Assembly: GCF_006770265.1 (NCBI RefSeq) | Contig: NZ_CP017194.1 | Coordinates: 1,488,001 to 1,552,000 of the forward strand | DNA length: 64,000 nt | Reading direction: 5' to 3' | From: Lactococcus carnosus | GTDB lineage: Bacteria > Bacillota > Bacilli > Lactobacillales > Streptococcaceae | In this document: piece by piece, positions 1 through 7,922 of the stretch | How the letters are laid out: the number at the start of each line of letters is the position of its first letter | Position numbering within the stretch: the first letter of the stretch is position 1 | Program-made: the position numbers and the translations under genes | Notes under the pieces: generated by a model | The model's database searches: none | What the model saw: the letters and a program-made list of their open reading frames with translations, nothing else | Told to the model about the DNA's origin: nothing

Positions 1-157
1 TTGCTATAAATGCCATATCAGCTTCTGATACATCCGTATTTAATAACATAATAAAGTCGGTATAGCTGAGTTTTTTTGCATATCTAAAGACATAGCGCAA
101 CTCTTCAGGTCGCGCCAATTCTTTTTCGTATGTTTGAAATAATTGTAAATAAGTCAT
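1..157 (-). CDS. prmC: PrmC/HemK release factor glutamine methyltransferase, N-terminal part (cut by window edge)
   Basis: Only the first 52 codons are in the window, reading [14 protein letters not shown]... with a LRYVFRYAKKLSYTDF stretch. This matches the N-terminal helical domain of streptococcal PrmC, which methylates the Gln of the GGQ motif in release factors; the SAM-binding NPPY domain would lie beyond the window. The start codon overlaps the mutY stop in an ATGA junction, so translation is probably coupled. The usual prfA-prmC pair is here separated by mutY, and prfA (its substrate) is two genes upstream in the same operon. The family call rests on a short segment and on gene order. 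Confidence 0.75.
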   Translation of the reverse strand, partial: MTYLQLFQTYEKELARPEELRYVFRYAKKLSYTDFIMLLNTDVSEADMAFIA

Positions 158-1221
158 AAATTTTCTTTCAGAGCAGCCTGTAATTTCAGTTGCAAAGTGG
201 TTTGGGGTAACCCTTCATAGGCTTCTGGTGTCAGGTAGGTCCACTGCTCATCACCTGCAGCCACTTGAACTAACATCACTTGCCATTTTTGATGAGTAAA
301 AAGATGTGTTAGAGGTGAGATGTTCAACTGCTTTGCATCAGCATAGGTTGTGCTGACCCCCTCATAAATCGCATCCCAAGAGTCAAACTCATGCAAGGGA
401 AAAGTCCAAAAATTAGCCAGTAAACCAGTTTTAGGGCGTTGCATGTAGGCAAGTCCCCCCTCTTTTTCAGAGATAATCGCTGCATAAAACTTGGGCACTT
501 GCTTTATTTTCTTAGACTTGATGGGAAAGGTTAATTCTGTCCCATCCTGGTAGCTGAGATTGAACTTAGCAAATGGCGAGTCAGCTTGGGTTTCTGCCTT
601 AGCACGCATAAGTGATGTCCCTAAATCCATAATCGCCTGATTAAAATCTCCTGGTCGTTTGGGATCAACGATCGGTAAAATCACCTCATAAAAAAGGTGA
701 CGTGATTTTGGCTGGGCAATATCAGCCTCTATTTTGAGTAAGCGTGAAAAGACACGAAACATGTTGCCATCAAGGGCAGGCACAGCCTCGCCAAAACTAA
801 TACTTGCGATTGCTGCAGCTGTATAAGGGCCGATGCCTGCTAATGTTTGCAAGGATTTGGCAGTAGTCGGAAATTCACCATCAAAATCAGCCATGACTTG
901 CTGGGCAGCTTTTTGCATATTTCGTACACGCGAATAATACCCGAGACCTGACCAGAGTTTGAGTAAGAGCTCTTCATCGGCACAAGCAAGTGCCTTAACA
1001 GTCGGTAATGCAGCTAAAAAGCGTTCATAATAGGGTATCACCGTCTCAACTTGTGTTTGTTGGAGCATAATTTCGCTAATCCAAACATGGTAGGGTAGCG
1101 TGTTCATTCGCCAAGGCAGGTGTGTCCGGCCTTTTTGGTCATACCAGTCGAGTAAGGTTGCCCTAAATTCAGTCACAACTTTATCAGATAAGTTGCCTGC
1201 TTTATCATACCAGTTGATCAC
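154..1221 (-). CDS. mutY: A/G-specific adenine glycosylase MutY (lacks Fe-S cysteines)
   Basis: Base-excision repair enzyme that removes A mispaired with G or 8-oxoguanine. The helix-hairpin-helix/GPD fold is visible: LPWR near residue 35, [12 protein letters not shown] with catalytic Glu50, [12 protein letters not shown] near 127-138, and PALDGN with catalytic Asp151. A NUDIX-like recognition domain follows from about residue 233. After MDLG (about 199) the four cysteines that hold the 4Fe-4S cluster in E. coli MutY are absent; the segment has no Cys at all, as I recall for streptococcal MutY. The start is GTG, overlapping the prfA stop by four bases (GTGA). The stop overlaps prmC. It is therefore the middle gene of a tightly packed tdk-prfA-mutY-prmC operon. 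Confidence 0.93.
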   Translation of the reverse strand: MINWYDKAGNLSDKVVTEFRATLLDWYDQKGRTHLPWRMNTLPYHVWISEIMLQQTQVETVIPYYERFLAALPTVKALACADEELLLKLWSGLGYYSRVRNMQKAAQQVMADFDGEFPTTAKSLQTLAGIGPYTAAAIASISFGEAVPALDGNMFRVFSRLLKIEADIAQPKSRHLFYEVILPIVDPKRPGDFNQAIMDLGTSLMRAKAETQADSPFAKFNLSYQDGTELTFPIKSKKIKQVPKFYAAIISEKEGGLAYMQRPKTGLLANFWTFPLHEFDSWDAIYEGVSTTYADAKQLNISPLTHLFTHQKWQVMLVQVAAGDEQWTYLTPEAYEGLPQTTLQLKLQAALKENL

Positions 1222-2291
1222 TGTTTCAGGTCCTCAAGTTTTTGCGTTTGATCAGACAAAATTAAGGCATCAATCACATCCCCAAGCTTACCTGAAATGA
1301 TAGTATCTAGCTTTTGTAGCGTCAACCCAATACGATGGTCTGTCACGCGGTTTTGTGGAAAATTATAGGTACGAATACGCTCTGAGCGATCGCCTGTCCC
1401 AATCGTTGACTTACGCATCTCATCATTCTTATCTTGTTCGATCTGTGCGAAGTGGTCGTAGACACGAGCGTTGATAATTTTTATCGCCTTATCTCTATTT
1501 TTCTGCTGGTTACGTTCTTCTTGCATCTCAACTTTGATACCCGTTGGCACATGGACCATACGTACAGCAGTCGCAACTTTATTGACATTCTGTCCACCAG
1601 CACCAGATGCGTGGTAGATATCTATTCTAAGATCTTTCGGATCGATGTTAATATCGAAATCTTCTATCTCAGGCATAACAAGTACGGTAGCTGTTGAAGT
1701 ATGTACTCGGCCTTGTGTTTCTGTTTTTGGGACACGTTGGACACGGTGTGCACCACTTTCATATTTTAATTTTGAGTAGACTGAGTTCCCTGAAATCATC
1801 ACGGATACTTCTTTAATCCCACCAATTTCTGTCACATTTGACTCTAGTATCTCAAATTTCCAGCCCTGATTTTCAGAATATTTTTGATACATTGATAGAA
1901 GATCTCCTGCAAAAAGGGCAGCCTCATCCCCACCTGCGGCACCACGAATTTCCAAAATAATATTTTTTTCATCATTTGGATCCTTTGGTAAAAGTAAGAT
2001 TTTAATAGCTTCTTCTAGTGCTTTTTTCTCGTTTTTAAGGTCTTTCAGTTCTTCCTTGAACATATCAGATTCTTCTGATTCCAAGCTTGAATCTGATAGC
2101 ATTTCCTCGGCATCAGAAATCCCCGTCGTAACTGTAACATAGCGCTCATAAGCAGCAACTGTTTCACGTAATGACGCTTCTTCTTTAGATAAGGCCATAA
2201 AGCGTTTGGTATCGGTAACGACCTCAGGGTCACTCAGTAATTCACCCAACTCTTCATAGCGATCTGCCATTATTTGTAACTGGTCAAACAT
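1218..2291 (-). CDS. prfA: Peptide chain release factor 1
   Basis: Class I release factor that reads UAA and UAG and triggers peptide release on the ribosome. The 357-residue length is normal. The GGQ motif sits in [11 protein letters not shown] (Gln234, the residue methylated by PrmC), and the codon-recognition loop reads PKT at 188-190 within [15 protein letters not shown] coiled N-terminal domain covers about residues 1-110. The gene starts one base after the tdk stop and overlaps mutY, so tdk, prfA, mutY and prmC appear to be one transcript. The shorter open frame inside it on the same strand is a shadow. Confidence 0.97.
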   Translation of the reverse strand: MFDQLQIMADRYEELGELLSDPEVVTDTKRFMALSKEEASLRETVAAYERYVTVTTGISDAEEMLSDSSLESEESDMFKEELKDLKNEKKALEEAIKILLLPKDPNDEKNIILEIRGAAGGDEAALFAGDLLSMYQKYSENQGWKFEILESNVTEIGGIKEVSVMISGNSVYSKLKYESGAHRVQRVPKTETQGRVHTSTATVLVMPEIEDFDINIDPKDLRIDIYHASGAGGQNVNKVATAVRMVHVPTGIKVEMQEERNQQKNRDKAIKIINARVYDHFAQIEQDKNDEMRKSTIGTGDRSERIRTYNFPQNRVTDHRIGLTLQKLDTIISGKLGDVIDALILSDQTQKLEDLKQ

Positions 2292-2292
2292 A

Positions 2293-2883
2293 TTATTTCA
2301 TTTCCTTCATTTTTTCTAAATCTGGCTTAAACCAGTGCTTGCGACAAACCGGAAGATAACTATCATTGCCACCTATCTGAATTTGACTGCCTACATAGAC
2401 TGGCTCACCATCTTTTGTGCGTAAGACCATAGTTGCTTTTTTACTACAGAACCAACAGATTGTCTTAATCTCTTCGATTTTGTCAGCTAATAAAAGCAGA
2501 TATTTACTACCTTCAAATAGCTGATTTTGAAAATCATTTTTAAGACCAAAGGCCATCACTGGAATGCCCAGTTCATCGACAACCTTAGCAAAATCATAAA
2601 TATTTTTTTTACTGAGAAACTGTGCTTCATCTATCATGATACAAAACGGTTTTGGTGACAGTTCAGCGACATAGTCAAATACGTCAAGATGGTCATCTAT
2701 CGGTACTGCTTTTTCTCGCATCCCGATTCGACTACTCACGACACCGATTTCATCTCTATTATCGATTGCACTCGTCATGATGACAACAGGTTTACCCTGT
2801 TCTTCATAGTTGTGTGCCACTTTCAAGATTTCAATCGACTTACCACTATTCATCGTGCCGTATTTAAAATATAATTTTGCCAC
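2293..2883 (-). CDS. tdk: Thymidine kinase (type II)
   Basis: Phosphorylates thymidine for salvage into dTMP. Seen in the sequence: P-loop GTMNSGKS at residues 9-16, MIDEAQFL with the likely catalytic Glu86, and a zinc lasso with Cys143, Cys146, Cys180 and His183 (CWFC and CRKH). The 196-residue length fits the bacterial/human-TK1-like class. The start is GTG, chosen because an AAAGGAGAT ribosome-binding site lies just upstream and because the protein then begins VAKLYFKYG as in relatives. It leads the prfA-mutY-prmC operon. A short GAAACC/GGTTTC hairpin lies in its leader at 2913-2935. Confidence 0.96.
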   Translation of the reverse strand: MAKLYFKYGTMNSGKSIEILKVAHNYEEQGKPVVIMTSAIDNRDEIGVVSSRIGMREKAVPIDDHLDVFDYVAELSPKPFCIMIDEAQFLSKKNIYDFAKVVDELGIPVMAFGLKNDFQNQLFEGSKYLLLLADKIEEIKTICWFCSKKATMVLRTKDGEPVYVGSQIQIGGNDSYLPVCRKHWFKPDLEKMKEMK

Positions 2884-3024
2884 CGGTTATCTCCTTTTGT
2901 AAATACCTACTTGAAACCCTTTATATATAGGTTTCCTCGTTTATAAAATAATTTATTAAATTAGTTCCCAGCCCTATATTACCCTATTTTACACGCGTTT
3001 TTGCCCAGATTATGCCCAGAATTT

Positions 3025-3087
3025 TCAATCTGGATCATCTATCATTCCAACAAGTTTTTCTCGCATTTTATCTGCCAAGTCAAACGC
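3025..3087 (-). pseudogene. Possible C-terminal remnant of a phage/ICE integrase
   Basis: On the minus strand about 20 codons read AFDLADKMREKLVGMIDDPD and then stop. The composition is like the basic/acidic tail of tyrosine recombinases. Directly after the stop come two closely spaced TGGGCA repeats (around 3001-3019), a pattern I associate with the DNA just behind integrase genes of Streptococcaceae phages. An in-frame stop lies just upstream, so nothing longer survives. This is a weak call: the fragment is too short to prove homology by eye, and no partner attachment site was recognised. Confidence 0.3.
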
Positions 3088-3194
3088 TATCTATTTCCAT
3101 GTCTCACATTAGTTATCTCTGTAAAATAAAAAAATATAGAGATAGCAATTACTACTAATTATATCACTATATTTGTCTTTTTTCTAAATTATTA

Positions 3195-3247
3195 TTTGAT
3201 GGCAGATATCTTAAAATGCTTCTTTTTACTGCCATCAAAATTTTTTT
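3195..3247 (+). terminator. Orphan intrinsic terminator
   Basis: An 11-bp perfect stem (TTTGATGGCAG pairing with CTGCCATCAAA) followed by seven T on the + strand. No + strand gene precedes it, so it may be left from a lost gene or end a small RNA. Confidence 0.55.
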
Positions 3248-3370
3248 AAAGCTGGTAACCAAACTCTTCCTGATAGTCTGAAACAATTAGCACTAAAATA
3301 AGCTTGATTTTAATGCATTACACTAATTTAACTTGCAAGTCAAAAGGTATGAATTAACAATTACCAACAA

Positions 3371-3410
3371 AGAATCTGGGTCAAGTCTTATCATGATCCA
3401 GATTCTTTTT
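3371..3410 (+). terminator. Orphan intrinsic terminator
   Basis: The arms AGAATCTGGGTC and GATCCAGATTCT pair with one mismatch and are followed by a T tract on the + strand. There is no + strand gene in front. Confidence 0.55.
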
Positions 3411-3429
3411 ATGCATAGGACTTTTGAGT

Positions 3430-3470
3430 ACAAAATAAGGCCTATCATTCACTGATAGACCTTATTTTGT
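3430..3470 (-). terminator. Terminator after the rpsN/small-protein operon
   Basis: A long stem (ACAAAATAAGG-CTATCA with TGATAG-CCTTATTTTGT, one mismatch) lies 8 bases past the stop of the 36-residue gene. The T-rich side of the stem supports termination on the minus strand. Confidence 0.7.
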
Positions 3471-3477
3471 ATTTAAC

Positions 3478-3588
3478 CTATTTTTTATTCTGTTTTTCTG
3501 CCCTTATCAATTTCAATGCACGTTTACGTGTTTTTATATTTGCACTTTTTAAACGACGATATGCACTAGATAAATCAGTTCGCTCCAT
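3478..3588 (-). CDS. 36-residue basic protein, putative metal homeostasis protein
   Basis: A short gene that starts ATG at 3588 and stops TAG at 3478. It encodes MERTDLSSAYRRL followed by a Lys/Arg-rich tail ending EKQNKK. A GAGG ribosome-binding site lies 7 bases before the start, and a terminator follows the stop. It begins 27 bases after rpsN, downstream of two zinc-repressor boxes, so it is probably expressed in zinc starvation. The sequence resembles the tiny proteins that databases call putative metal homeostasis protein; no biochemical function is established to my knowledge. No Cys or His is present, so it does not itself look like a zinc binder. It might act on the ribosome, given its charge and its partner, but that is inference. 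Confidence 0.72.
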   Translation of the reverse strand: MERTDLSSAYRRLKSANIKTRKRALKLIRAEKQNKK

Positions 3589-3615
3589 ATTATACCTCAC
3601 TATATATCAGAAGTT

Positions 3616-3888
3616 TTACCAGCTTGCTTTTTTTACACCTGGAATCTTACCTTCATGTGCTAATCTTCTAAAATTGATTCTAGACATGCCAAATTTTCGC
3701 ATATAAGCTCTTGGTCTTCCGTCCAAATTATCTCTTAGTCTCATTCTATTTGGATTAGCATCTCTAGGAAGCTTTCGAAGTGCTTCATAATCACCTATTT
3801 CTTTTAACTCTCTCCTACGTTCTGCATATCGTTCAACAAGTTTTTTTTGCTTCTCAAATTTTGCGATCTTGGATTTTTTTGCCAACAT
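3616..3888 (-). CDS. rpsN: Ribosomal protein S14, zinc-independent paralog
   Basis: Small-subunit ribosomal protein of 90 residues. The family signature is clear in [24 protein letters not shown] and the C-terminal [11 protein letters not shown]. It has no cysteine, so it is the long C-minus form that replaces the 61-residue zinc-ribbon S14 when zinc is scarce (established for Firmicutes). The start ATG at 3888 follows a GGGAG site. A promoter flanked by two AdcR/ZitR-like boxes lies directly upstream, and the 36-residue gene follows in the same operon. The zinc-binding copy is expected in the main ribosomal operon outside this window. Confidence 0.95.
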   Translation of the reverse strand: MLAKKSKIAKFEKQKKLVERYAERRRELKEIGDYEALRKLPRDANPNRMRLRDNLDGRPRAYMRKFGMSRINFRRLAHEGKIPGVKKASW

Positions 3889-3914
3889 AGTCTCCCATCT
3901 TTTTCAATAAATAG

Positions 3915-3962
3915 TTTACCAGTTAAGTATATGTCATTTCGGAAATAAAGTCAACTGGTTAA
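3915..3962 (-). promoter_or_regulatory. Zinc-repressor (AdcR/ZitR-like) controlled promoter of rpsN
   Basis: On the minus strand a TTGACT -35 box (3949-3954) and a TATACT -10 box (3926-3931) are spaced by exactly 17 bp. Two sites match the AdcR/ZitR consensus TTAACYRGTTAA at 11 of 12 positions: 3951-3962 (TTAACCAGTTGA) overlaps the -35 box and 3915-3926 (TTAACTGGTAAA) abuts the -10 box. Repression by zinc-loaded AdcR/ZitR and release in zinc starvation is the expected mode. The consensus is from memory of published streptococcal and lactococcal zinc regulons. Confidence 0.8.
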
Positions 3963-4038
3963 CTATATGTGTAACTTCTGGAATTTGATTAAAAGCTTTT
4001 GTTAACTTACTAAAATAAATACTTTTTTATCTTTTTCA

Positions 4039-5001
4039 TTATGCTACTTGTAAATTTAAAATGGCCAGTGCGACTTCAAGTTCGCCAAGTAATTGCCAGA
4101 CCTTTTTGGCTTCCTGATCATGGTGCATAATTTTTGATATGACCAAATTATAGGCGATAAAGGGTAACATAACGACCGCATTCAAATAGTCAAAAAACAC
4201 TTCTCCTTCAGATCCCGTTTTGACCCGAAAAGACAAGCCAACTCTTGAAATGGCTTGAATCGGTTTTAGATTATCGACTAAAGCAGTTTGAAATGGTGTC
4301 TGGATTTTAGCAACTTTTTTGGCAATTGCGATTGTCTGTACTAAATAACTCATACTATTTAGCTCGGTTTCTAAAGCAACCTTCTTAAACTGATAATAAC
4401 AAATATTAAAGACCAGCGACCCAATCAGCAGCAATACCCCAAGGACAGGTTGGAAAATCGCCACGATGAGTGCCACGATGGGTAGGCAAGCACAAATTAG
4501 ATAAAAGGTTAAGTTTGGTAATTTTTGCGACTTGGTCTCCGATAGATATTGGGCCACAAAATTATGATCTCTCTTCCCTAAGCAGGCAAACTGATAACGC
4601 ACCTGCTCTCGTCTATCTGGATGCGCCTCAAAAAAAAGAATGAGTTTTTCTAAGCGCGCATTATCCTCTGAAGAGAGATTATAGTGTCGTAGTCTCTGAT
4701 AAAGGGCCTCAGAGCCAATACTAGACTGGGTACTATTTAGGTTTTGGAAAACACTAAATAAATCTAAATCATACCAGGTTAACTCATCGACTTGGGCATC
4801 AAATGCTGTATATTTCTGTGCCATCTGCCAAGCCTCTTTTAAACTTGCTTCGCTGTCTTTTCTAGTTCGTCTGGCAGGTCTTCCCCAGTTTCGACGGACT
4901 TCCCGTCTAAGTTTTATACGTTCAACACAAGTTATCAAGCTTGTGATGATAAAAAGTAGGCCTAAAATACCTAAGAAAATCCATACATTTGTCATACTCA
5001 T
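4039..5001 (-). pseudogene. MutS-family protein truncated before its ATPase domain
   Basis: 320 residues with an N-terminal membrane segment (about 5-26) and two more (about 165-200). The segment WYDLDLFSVFQNLNSTQSSIGSEALYQRL matches the core of membrane-linked MutS-like proteins of Firmicutes, which are usually near 590 residues and carry a C-terminal MutS ATPase. Here the frame stops right after LLGELEVALAILNLQVA, the point at which the ATPase domain should begin. No Walker motif is present, and downstream DNA is already the rpsN promoter. So it is either a decayed gene or a stable ATPase-less variant. The ribosome-binding site AGGAAG before the ATG is intact. The family's role is not established. 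Confidence 0.7.
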
Positions 5002-5301
5002 CTACTTCCTGCTCTATACTTAGCCATATCATGGCGATTATTTTACGCTTGCTAGTTAAAGTTCATCTCAGTAAGGAAATCGCTATTACCTAAATTATAG
5101 CTCAAAACTGGTCTCTAAGTCCACGGTTTACTGTGACTATGGGCTATTTGGACGAGATGCTTAAGGCTATCAGAAAAATACGAATCTATTTTACATAGGT
5201 AAACTAAGTCCTTTTCCTAATGCAACAAGTTTAGCATCTGTTACTGAAAAAATGTGTTAAAATGAGACTATCAAAATCGGAGACATGATAAGGAAGCAAA
5301 A
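5002..5301. other. 300-bp intergenic region between the divergent MutS-like and apbE genes
   Basis: No open frame with a ribosome-binding site, no clear terminator and no riboswitch motif was recognised. A TTAAAAT element near 5255-5263, about 40 bp before apbE, could be a -10 box, but I see no matching -35. Nothing else to report. Confidence 0.4.
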
Positions 5302-6231
5302 ATGTTCACAGAAAAAAGTAGCAACCTGATGGGGACTGTCATCAGGTGTGGTGTTGCGCATCCACAACACCAGGCATTGTTAGATGAAGCATTTAACAGA
5401 TTAAGGGAGTATGAACATATATTTAGTGCAAATGATCCTAGCTCACACTTAATGCAGATTAATCGACAAGCAGGTAGACAAGCAGTCAAGGTACCGCAAG
5501 ACTTGTTTGACCTCATCAAAATCGGTAAGAGGGAAAGCCTCAAAGCAGAGGGGTTGCTCAACATTGCGATTGGTCCCTTAATCAAACTCTGGCATGTTGG
5601 GTTTAAAGACGCGCAGCAGCCTAGTCAGGATAGCATTAATCGCACCTTACCCTTTGTAGATCCTAACAACATCATCTTAGATGAGGAACAGCAGACGATC
5701 TTTTTGAAGGAAAAGGGAATGGAGATTGATTTAGGCGCCCTAGCCAAAGGTTATTTCGCTGATCAAATCATGGCCTATTTTAAAAGTGAGCAGGCAAGTG
5801 CTGGCTTTATCGACTTAGGTGGCAATGTTCTGACTTTTGGTAAGTCGCCTAGAGAAACGTCTGATGCATGGCACATTGGCATTCAAAATCCTGCTCTCCC
5901 GAGAGGCAACAATGCCCTTGTCTTAAAAATAAACGACCTATCCGTCGTAACGAGTGGCATCTATGAACGTAACTTAAAACGAGATGGGCATATTTTCCAT
6001 CATATATTTGATAGTAAAACAGGTTATCCTGTCGTAAATGACCTAGCAAGCTTAACCATCATCTCAAAACAATCATTAGATGGGGAAATATGGACAACTC
6101 AGCTTTTTGGTAAACCAGCCGCTGCTATCATCAAACAAGTCAACCAGATTGAGGGTATCGAAGCGATTGTCATCACAAAAGATAATCAGATGGCTACTAG
6201 TCAAAACGCCATGAAAAATCAGTTACCCTAG
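5302..6231 (+). CDS. apbE: FAD:protein FMN transferase (ApbE family), cytoplasmic form
   Basis: Transfers FMN from FAD onto a Thr of target proteins. Family signatures: FSANDPSSHL near residue 42, DLGALAKGYFAD and FIDLGGN in the middle, SGIYER, and HIFDSKTGYPV before the C terminus. At 309 residues it is somewhat shorter than secreted ApbE and has no signal peptide or lipobox, so it should act in the cytosol. The obvious client is the fumarate reductase 1.7 kb downstream, which has an FMN_bind domain with an SGASVT acceptor site. The 3' end overlaps the convergent LysR gene by 9 bp. The start ATG follows AAGGAAG. Confidence 0.92.
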   Translation: MFTEKSSNLMGTVIRCGVAHPQHQALLDEAFNRLREYEHIFSANDPSSHLMQINRQAGRQAVKVPQDLFDLIKIGKRESLKAEGLLNIAIGPLIKLWHVGFKDAQQPSQDSINRTLPFVDPNNIILDEEQQTIFLKEKGMEIDLGALAKGYFADQIMAYFKSEQASAGFIDLGGNVLTFGKSPRETSDAWHIGIQNPALPRGNNALVLKINDLSVVTSGIYERNLKRDGHIFHHIFDSKTGYPVVNDLASLTIISKQSLDGEIWTTQLFGKPAAAIIKQVNQIEGIEAIVITKDNQMATSQNAMKNQLP

Positions 6232-7149
6232 TTTAGCGCTGGCCTTTTCAAAATAAGTAAGGAATTCTTGATCGATTGGATCGAGAATTTTTTTTGTATC
6301 ATAGCTAATAAAATAGTCTAAAGACAGCAAGGATAGTGGCAGTTTGTAGATATTAAATGCCCTATGCTGATCAACCACTTTAATACTTTCAGCAAACAAG
6401 GTTACCCCTGCATTTTCTCTAGAGAGATTAATCGCCGTATAAATGTTATTGGTCTCTAAGACAATATTAGGCTGTATCTTATACTTTTGCAGGAGATAAT
6501 CCACTTGTCTGCGAATCGCAGACCCTCTCTTAGTCAAAATTAAGGGTTCCTTTAAGAGCGTTTTGAGCGGGATAGCTTGGTCTGGTATGCGATAGTGACC
6601 TGGTTGATAAAGCGTAGAACATTTGGGAATCAAGGCAAAATAACCATGGTTGCCAAAATGTATCTTCTTAAGATTCGGGGAAATTGTTTCAGGATTCTGA
6701 CCGATGAAAAAATCAATCTGCCCATTTAGAATTTTTGCTTCATTTATTTCAGGCAATGCTTCATGCAACTCTATTTTGACATCTGGAAAGGTCCGCATAA
6801 ATTCTGGTAAAAATAAGGGCAGTAAAAATGAGCCTAGACTGGATAAAATACCGATATGTATGACTTTTTTATCCGGATTGGTATATTGGAACAGCTGTTG
6901 CCGAAACTTTTCCTTTCTATTTTCAGCAGTCATTAAATACTGATGATAGACTTTTCCTGCTGCTGTCAGTTGCAATGGGGTAACATCTCGATTAATGATT
7001 TTTGCCCCCAGTTCAATTTCAATCCGTTTAATTGTTTGTGTCAGATGTGGCTGTGAGACATATAAATCTTTGGCCGCCTTGGTGAAATTACCATGTTTTA
7101 ACAAGATATCCAAGTAGTGTAAGGTTTGTTGAGAATAAAGTTGTGCCAT
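6223..7149 (-). CDS. LysR-type transcriptional regulator of the flavin/fumarate module
   Basis: 308 residues with an N-terminal winged helix (QTLHYLDILLKHGNFTKAAKDLYVSQPHLTQTIKRIE, residues about 8-45) and an effector-binding domain of the periplasmic-protein fold. It is divergent from the FMN reductase/fumarate reductase pair with a 149-bp gap and convergent with apbE, overlapping it by 9 bp. LysR proteins usually control the divergent neighbour, so it probably regulates the reductase operon in response to an unknown effector. No specific ortholog was recognised. Confidence 0.88.
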   Translation of the reverse strand: MAQLYSQQTLHYLDILLKHGNFTKAAKDLYVSQPHLTQTIKRIEIELGAKIINRDVTPLQLTAAGKVYHQYLMTAENRKEKFRQQLFQYTNPDKKVIHIGILSSLGSFLLPLFLPEFMRTFPDVKIELHEALPEINEAKILNGQIDFFIGQNPETISPNLKKIHFGNHGYFALIPKCSTLYQPGHYRIPDQAIPLKTLLKEPLILTKRGSAIRRQVDYLLQKYKIQPNIVLETNNIYTAINLSRENAGVTLFAESIKVVDQHRAFNIYKLPLSLLSLDYFISYDTKKILDPIDQEFLTYFEKASAKLG

Positions 7150-7209
7150 GCTATGCTCCTTTTCACTTATTATAACAAAATTATTATGACCTGATAACCA
7201 TAAAACTAT

Positions 7210-7238
7210 TTTACATTTTCGATGGATAGGATTAAACT
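7210..7238 (+). promoter_or_regulatory. Promoter of the FMN reductase/fumarate reductase operon
   Basis: TTTACA (7210-7215) and TAAACT (7233-7238) with a 17-bp spacer, about 60 bp before the FMN reductase start. The upstream A/T-rich dyad area around 7165-7200 between the divergent genes would suit LysR binding, but no exact box was assigned. Confidence 0.55.
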
Positions 7239-7298
7239 TAAGTTAGTTAAGTCACAAACTTTGAAAGCGAATTCAAAGTTACTCAGAAAGGGAAACTC

Positions 7299-7922
7299 AT
7301 GAACCTAATCGGAATCGTCGGCACCAATGCAGACAGCTCAACCAATCGCAAGTTGCTCCAATTTATGAAGCAACACTTTGCTAAATCAGCAACAATTACA
7401 ATTTGTGAAATTGCTGATATCCCTGCTTTTAATGAACCAGATGACAAAACAGCGCCACTTGAAGTCAAATTGTTATCTGAGAAAATCACTGCTTCTGACG
7501 GTGTTATCATCGCAACGCCAGAATACGATCACTCCATCCCTGCTGCCTTGAAGAGCGTGCTTGAGTGGCTATCGTATACAACACGCCCGTTAATCGAAAA
7601 GCCAGTCATGATTGTCGGTGCCTCACACGGCTCACTTGGCACCTCTCGCGCACAAACTCATCTGCGTCAGATTCTAGATGCACCTGAGCTGAAAGCGCGA
7701 ATTTTACCAGGATCAGAATTTTTCTTAGGCAGATCTCTTGAAGCCTTTGATGAGACGCCTACCTTGCTTAATCAAGATAAGGTAGTTGAACTAGAGGGAG
7801 ATTTCGCTGAATTCTTATCATTTGCAGACATGACAAATGAGATTAGCAAAAAAAATCCTGAGCAGGCAGCAAGTAAACGAAAATTTGCTTGGGAAAACGT
7901 AAATGGAGGTGTGGCAAAATGA
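7299..7922 (+). CDS. NADPH-dependent FMN reductase
   Basis: 207-residue flavodoxin-fold protein. It starts [20 protein letters not shown] (phosphate-binding loop) and has the family hallmark [21 protein letters not shown] near residues 70-90 and [18 protein letters not shown]. It reduces flavin with NAD(P)H. The stop overlaps the start of the next gene (ATGA), so the two are co-translated. The next protein begins with a close copy of this entire domain, so the pair arose by tandem duplication and fusion. It could supply reduced flavin or electrons to the fumarate reductase; this is inferred from position. Confidence 0.9.
   Translation: MNLIGIVGTNADSSTNRKLLQFMKQHFAKSATITICEIADIPAFNEPDDKTAPLEVKLLSEKITASDGVIIATPEYDHSIPAALKSVLEWLSYTTRPLIEKPVMIVGASHGSLGTSRAQTHLRQILDAPELKARILPGSEFFLGRSLEAFDETPTLLNQDKVVELEGDFAEFLSFADMTNEISKKNPEQAASKRKFAWENVNGGVAK

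Larger units (their letters stand above)
2884..3477. other. Gene-poor 594-bp stretch between tdk and the zinc-starvation operon
   Basis: No convincing full gene. It contains the tdk leader, a possible integrase C-terminal remnant at 3025-3087, an orphan terminator-like hairpin with T tract on the + strand at 3195-3247, another at 3371-3410 and a third, bidirectional, at 3430-3470. The two + strand terminators have no + strand gene in front of them. The stretch is very AT-rich. It looks like scar DNA from a lost mobile element, but that is inference. Confidence 0.5.

Noticed and set aside
3467-3706. 79-residue + strand frame over the 36-residue gene and rpsN
   Set aside because: It is antisense to rpsN, has no ribosome-binding site and its composition is that of a shadow frame.
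7889-7918. Ten extra N-terminal residues of the fumarate reductase frame (ATG at 7889)
   Set aside because: The ATG at 7919 has the ribosome-binding site GGAGGT and aligns with the paralog; the upstream ATG would lie deep in the preceding gene.
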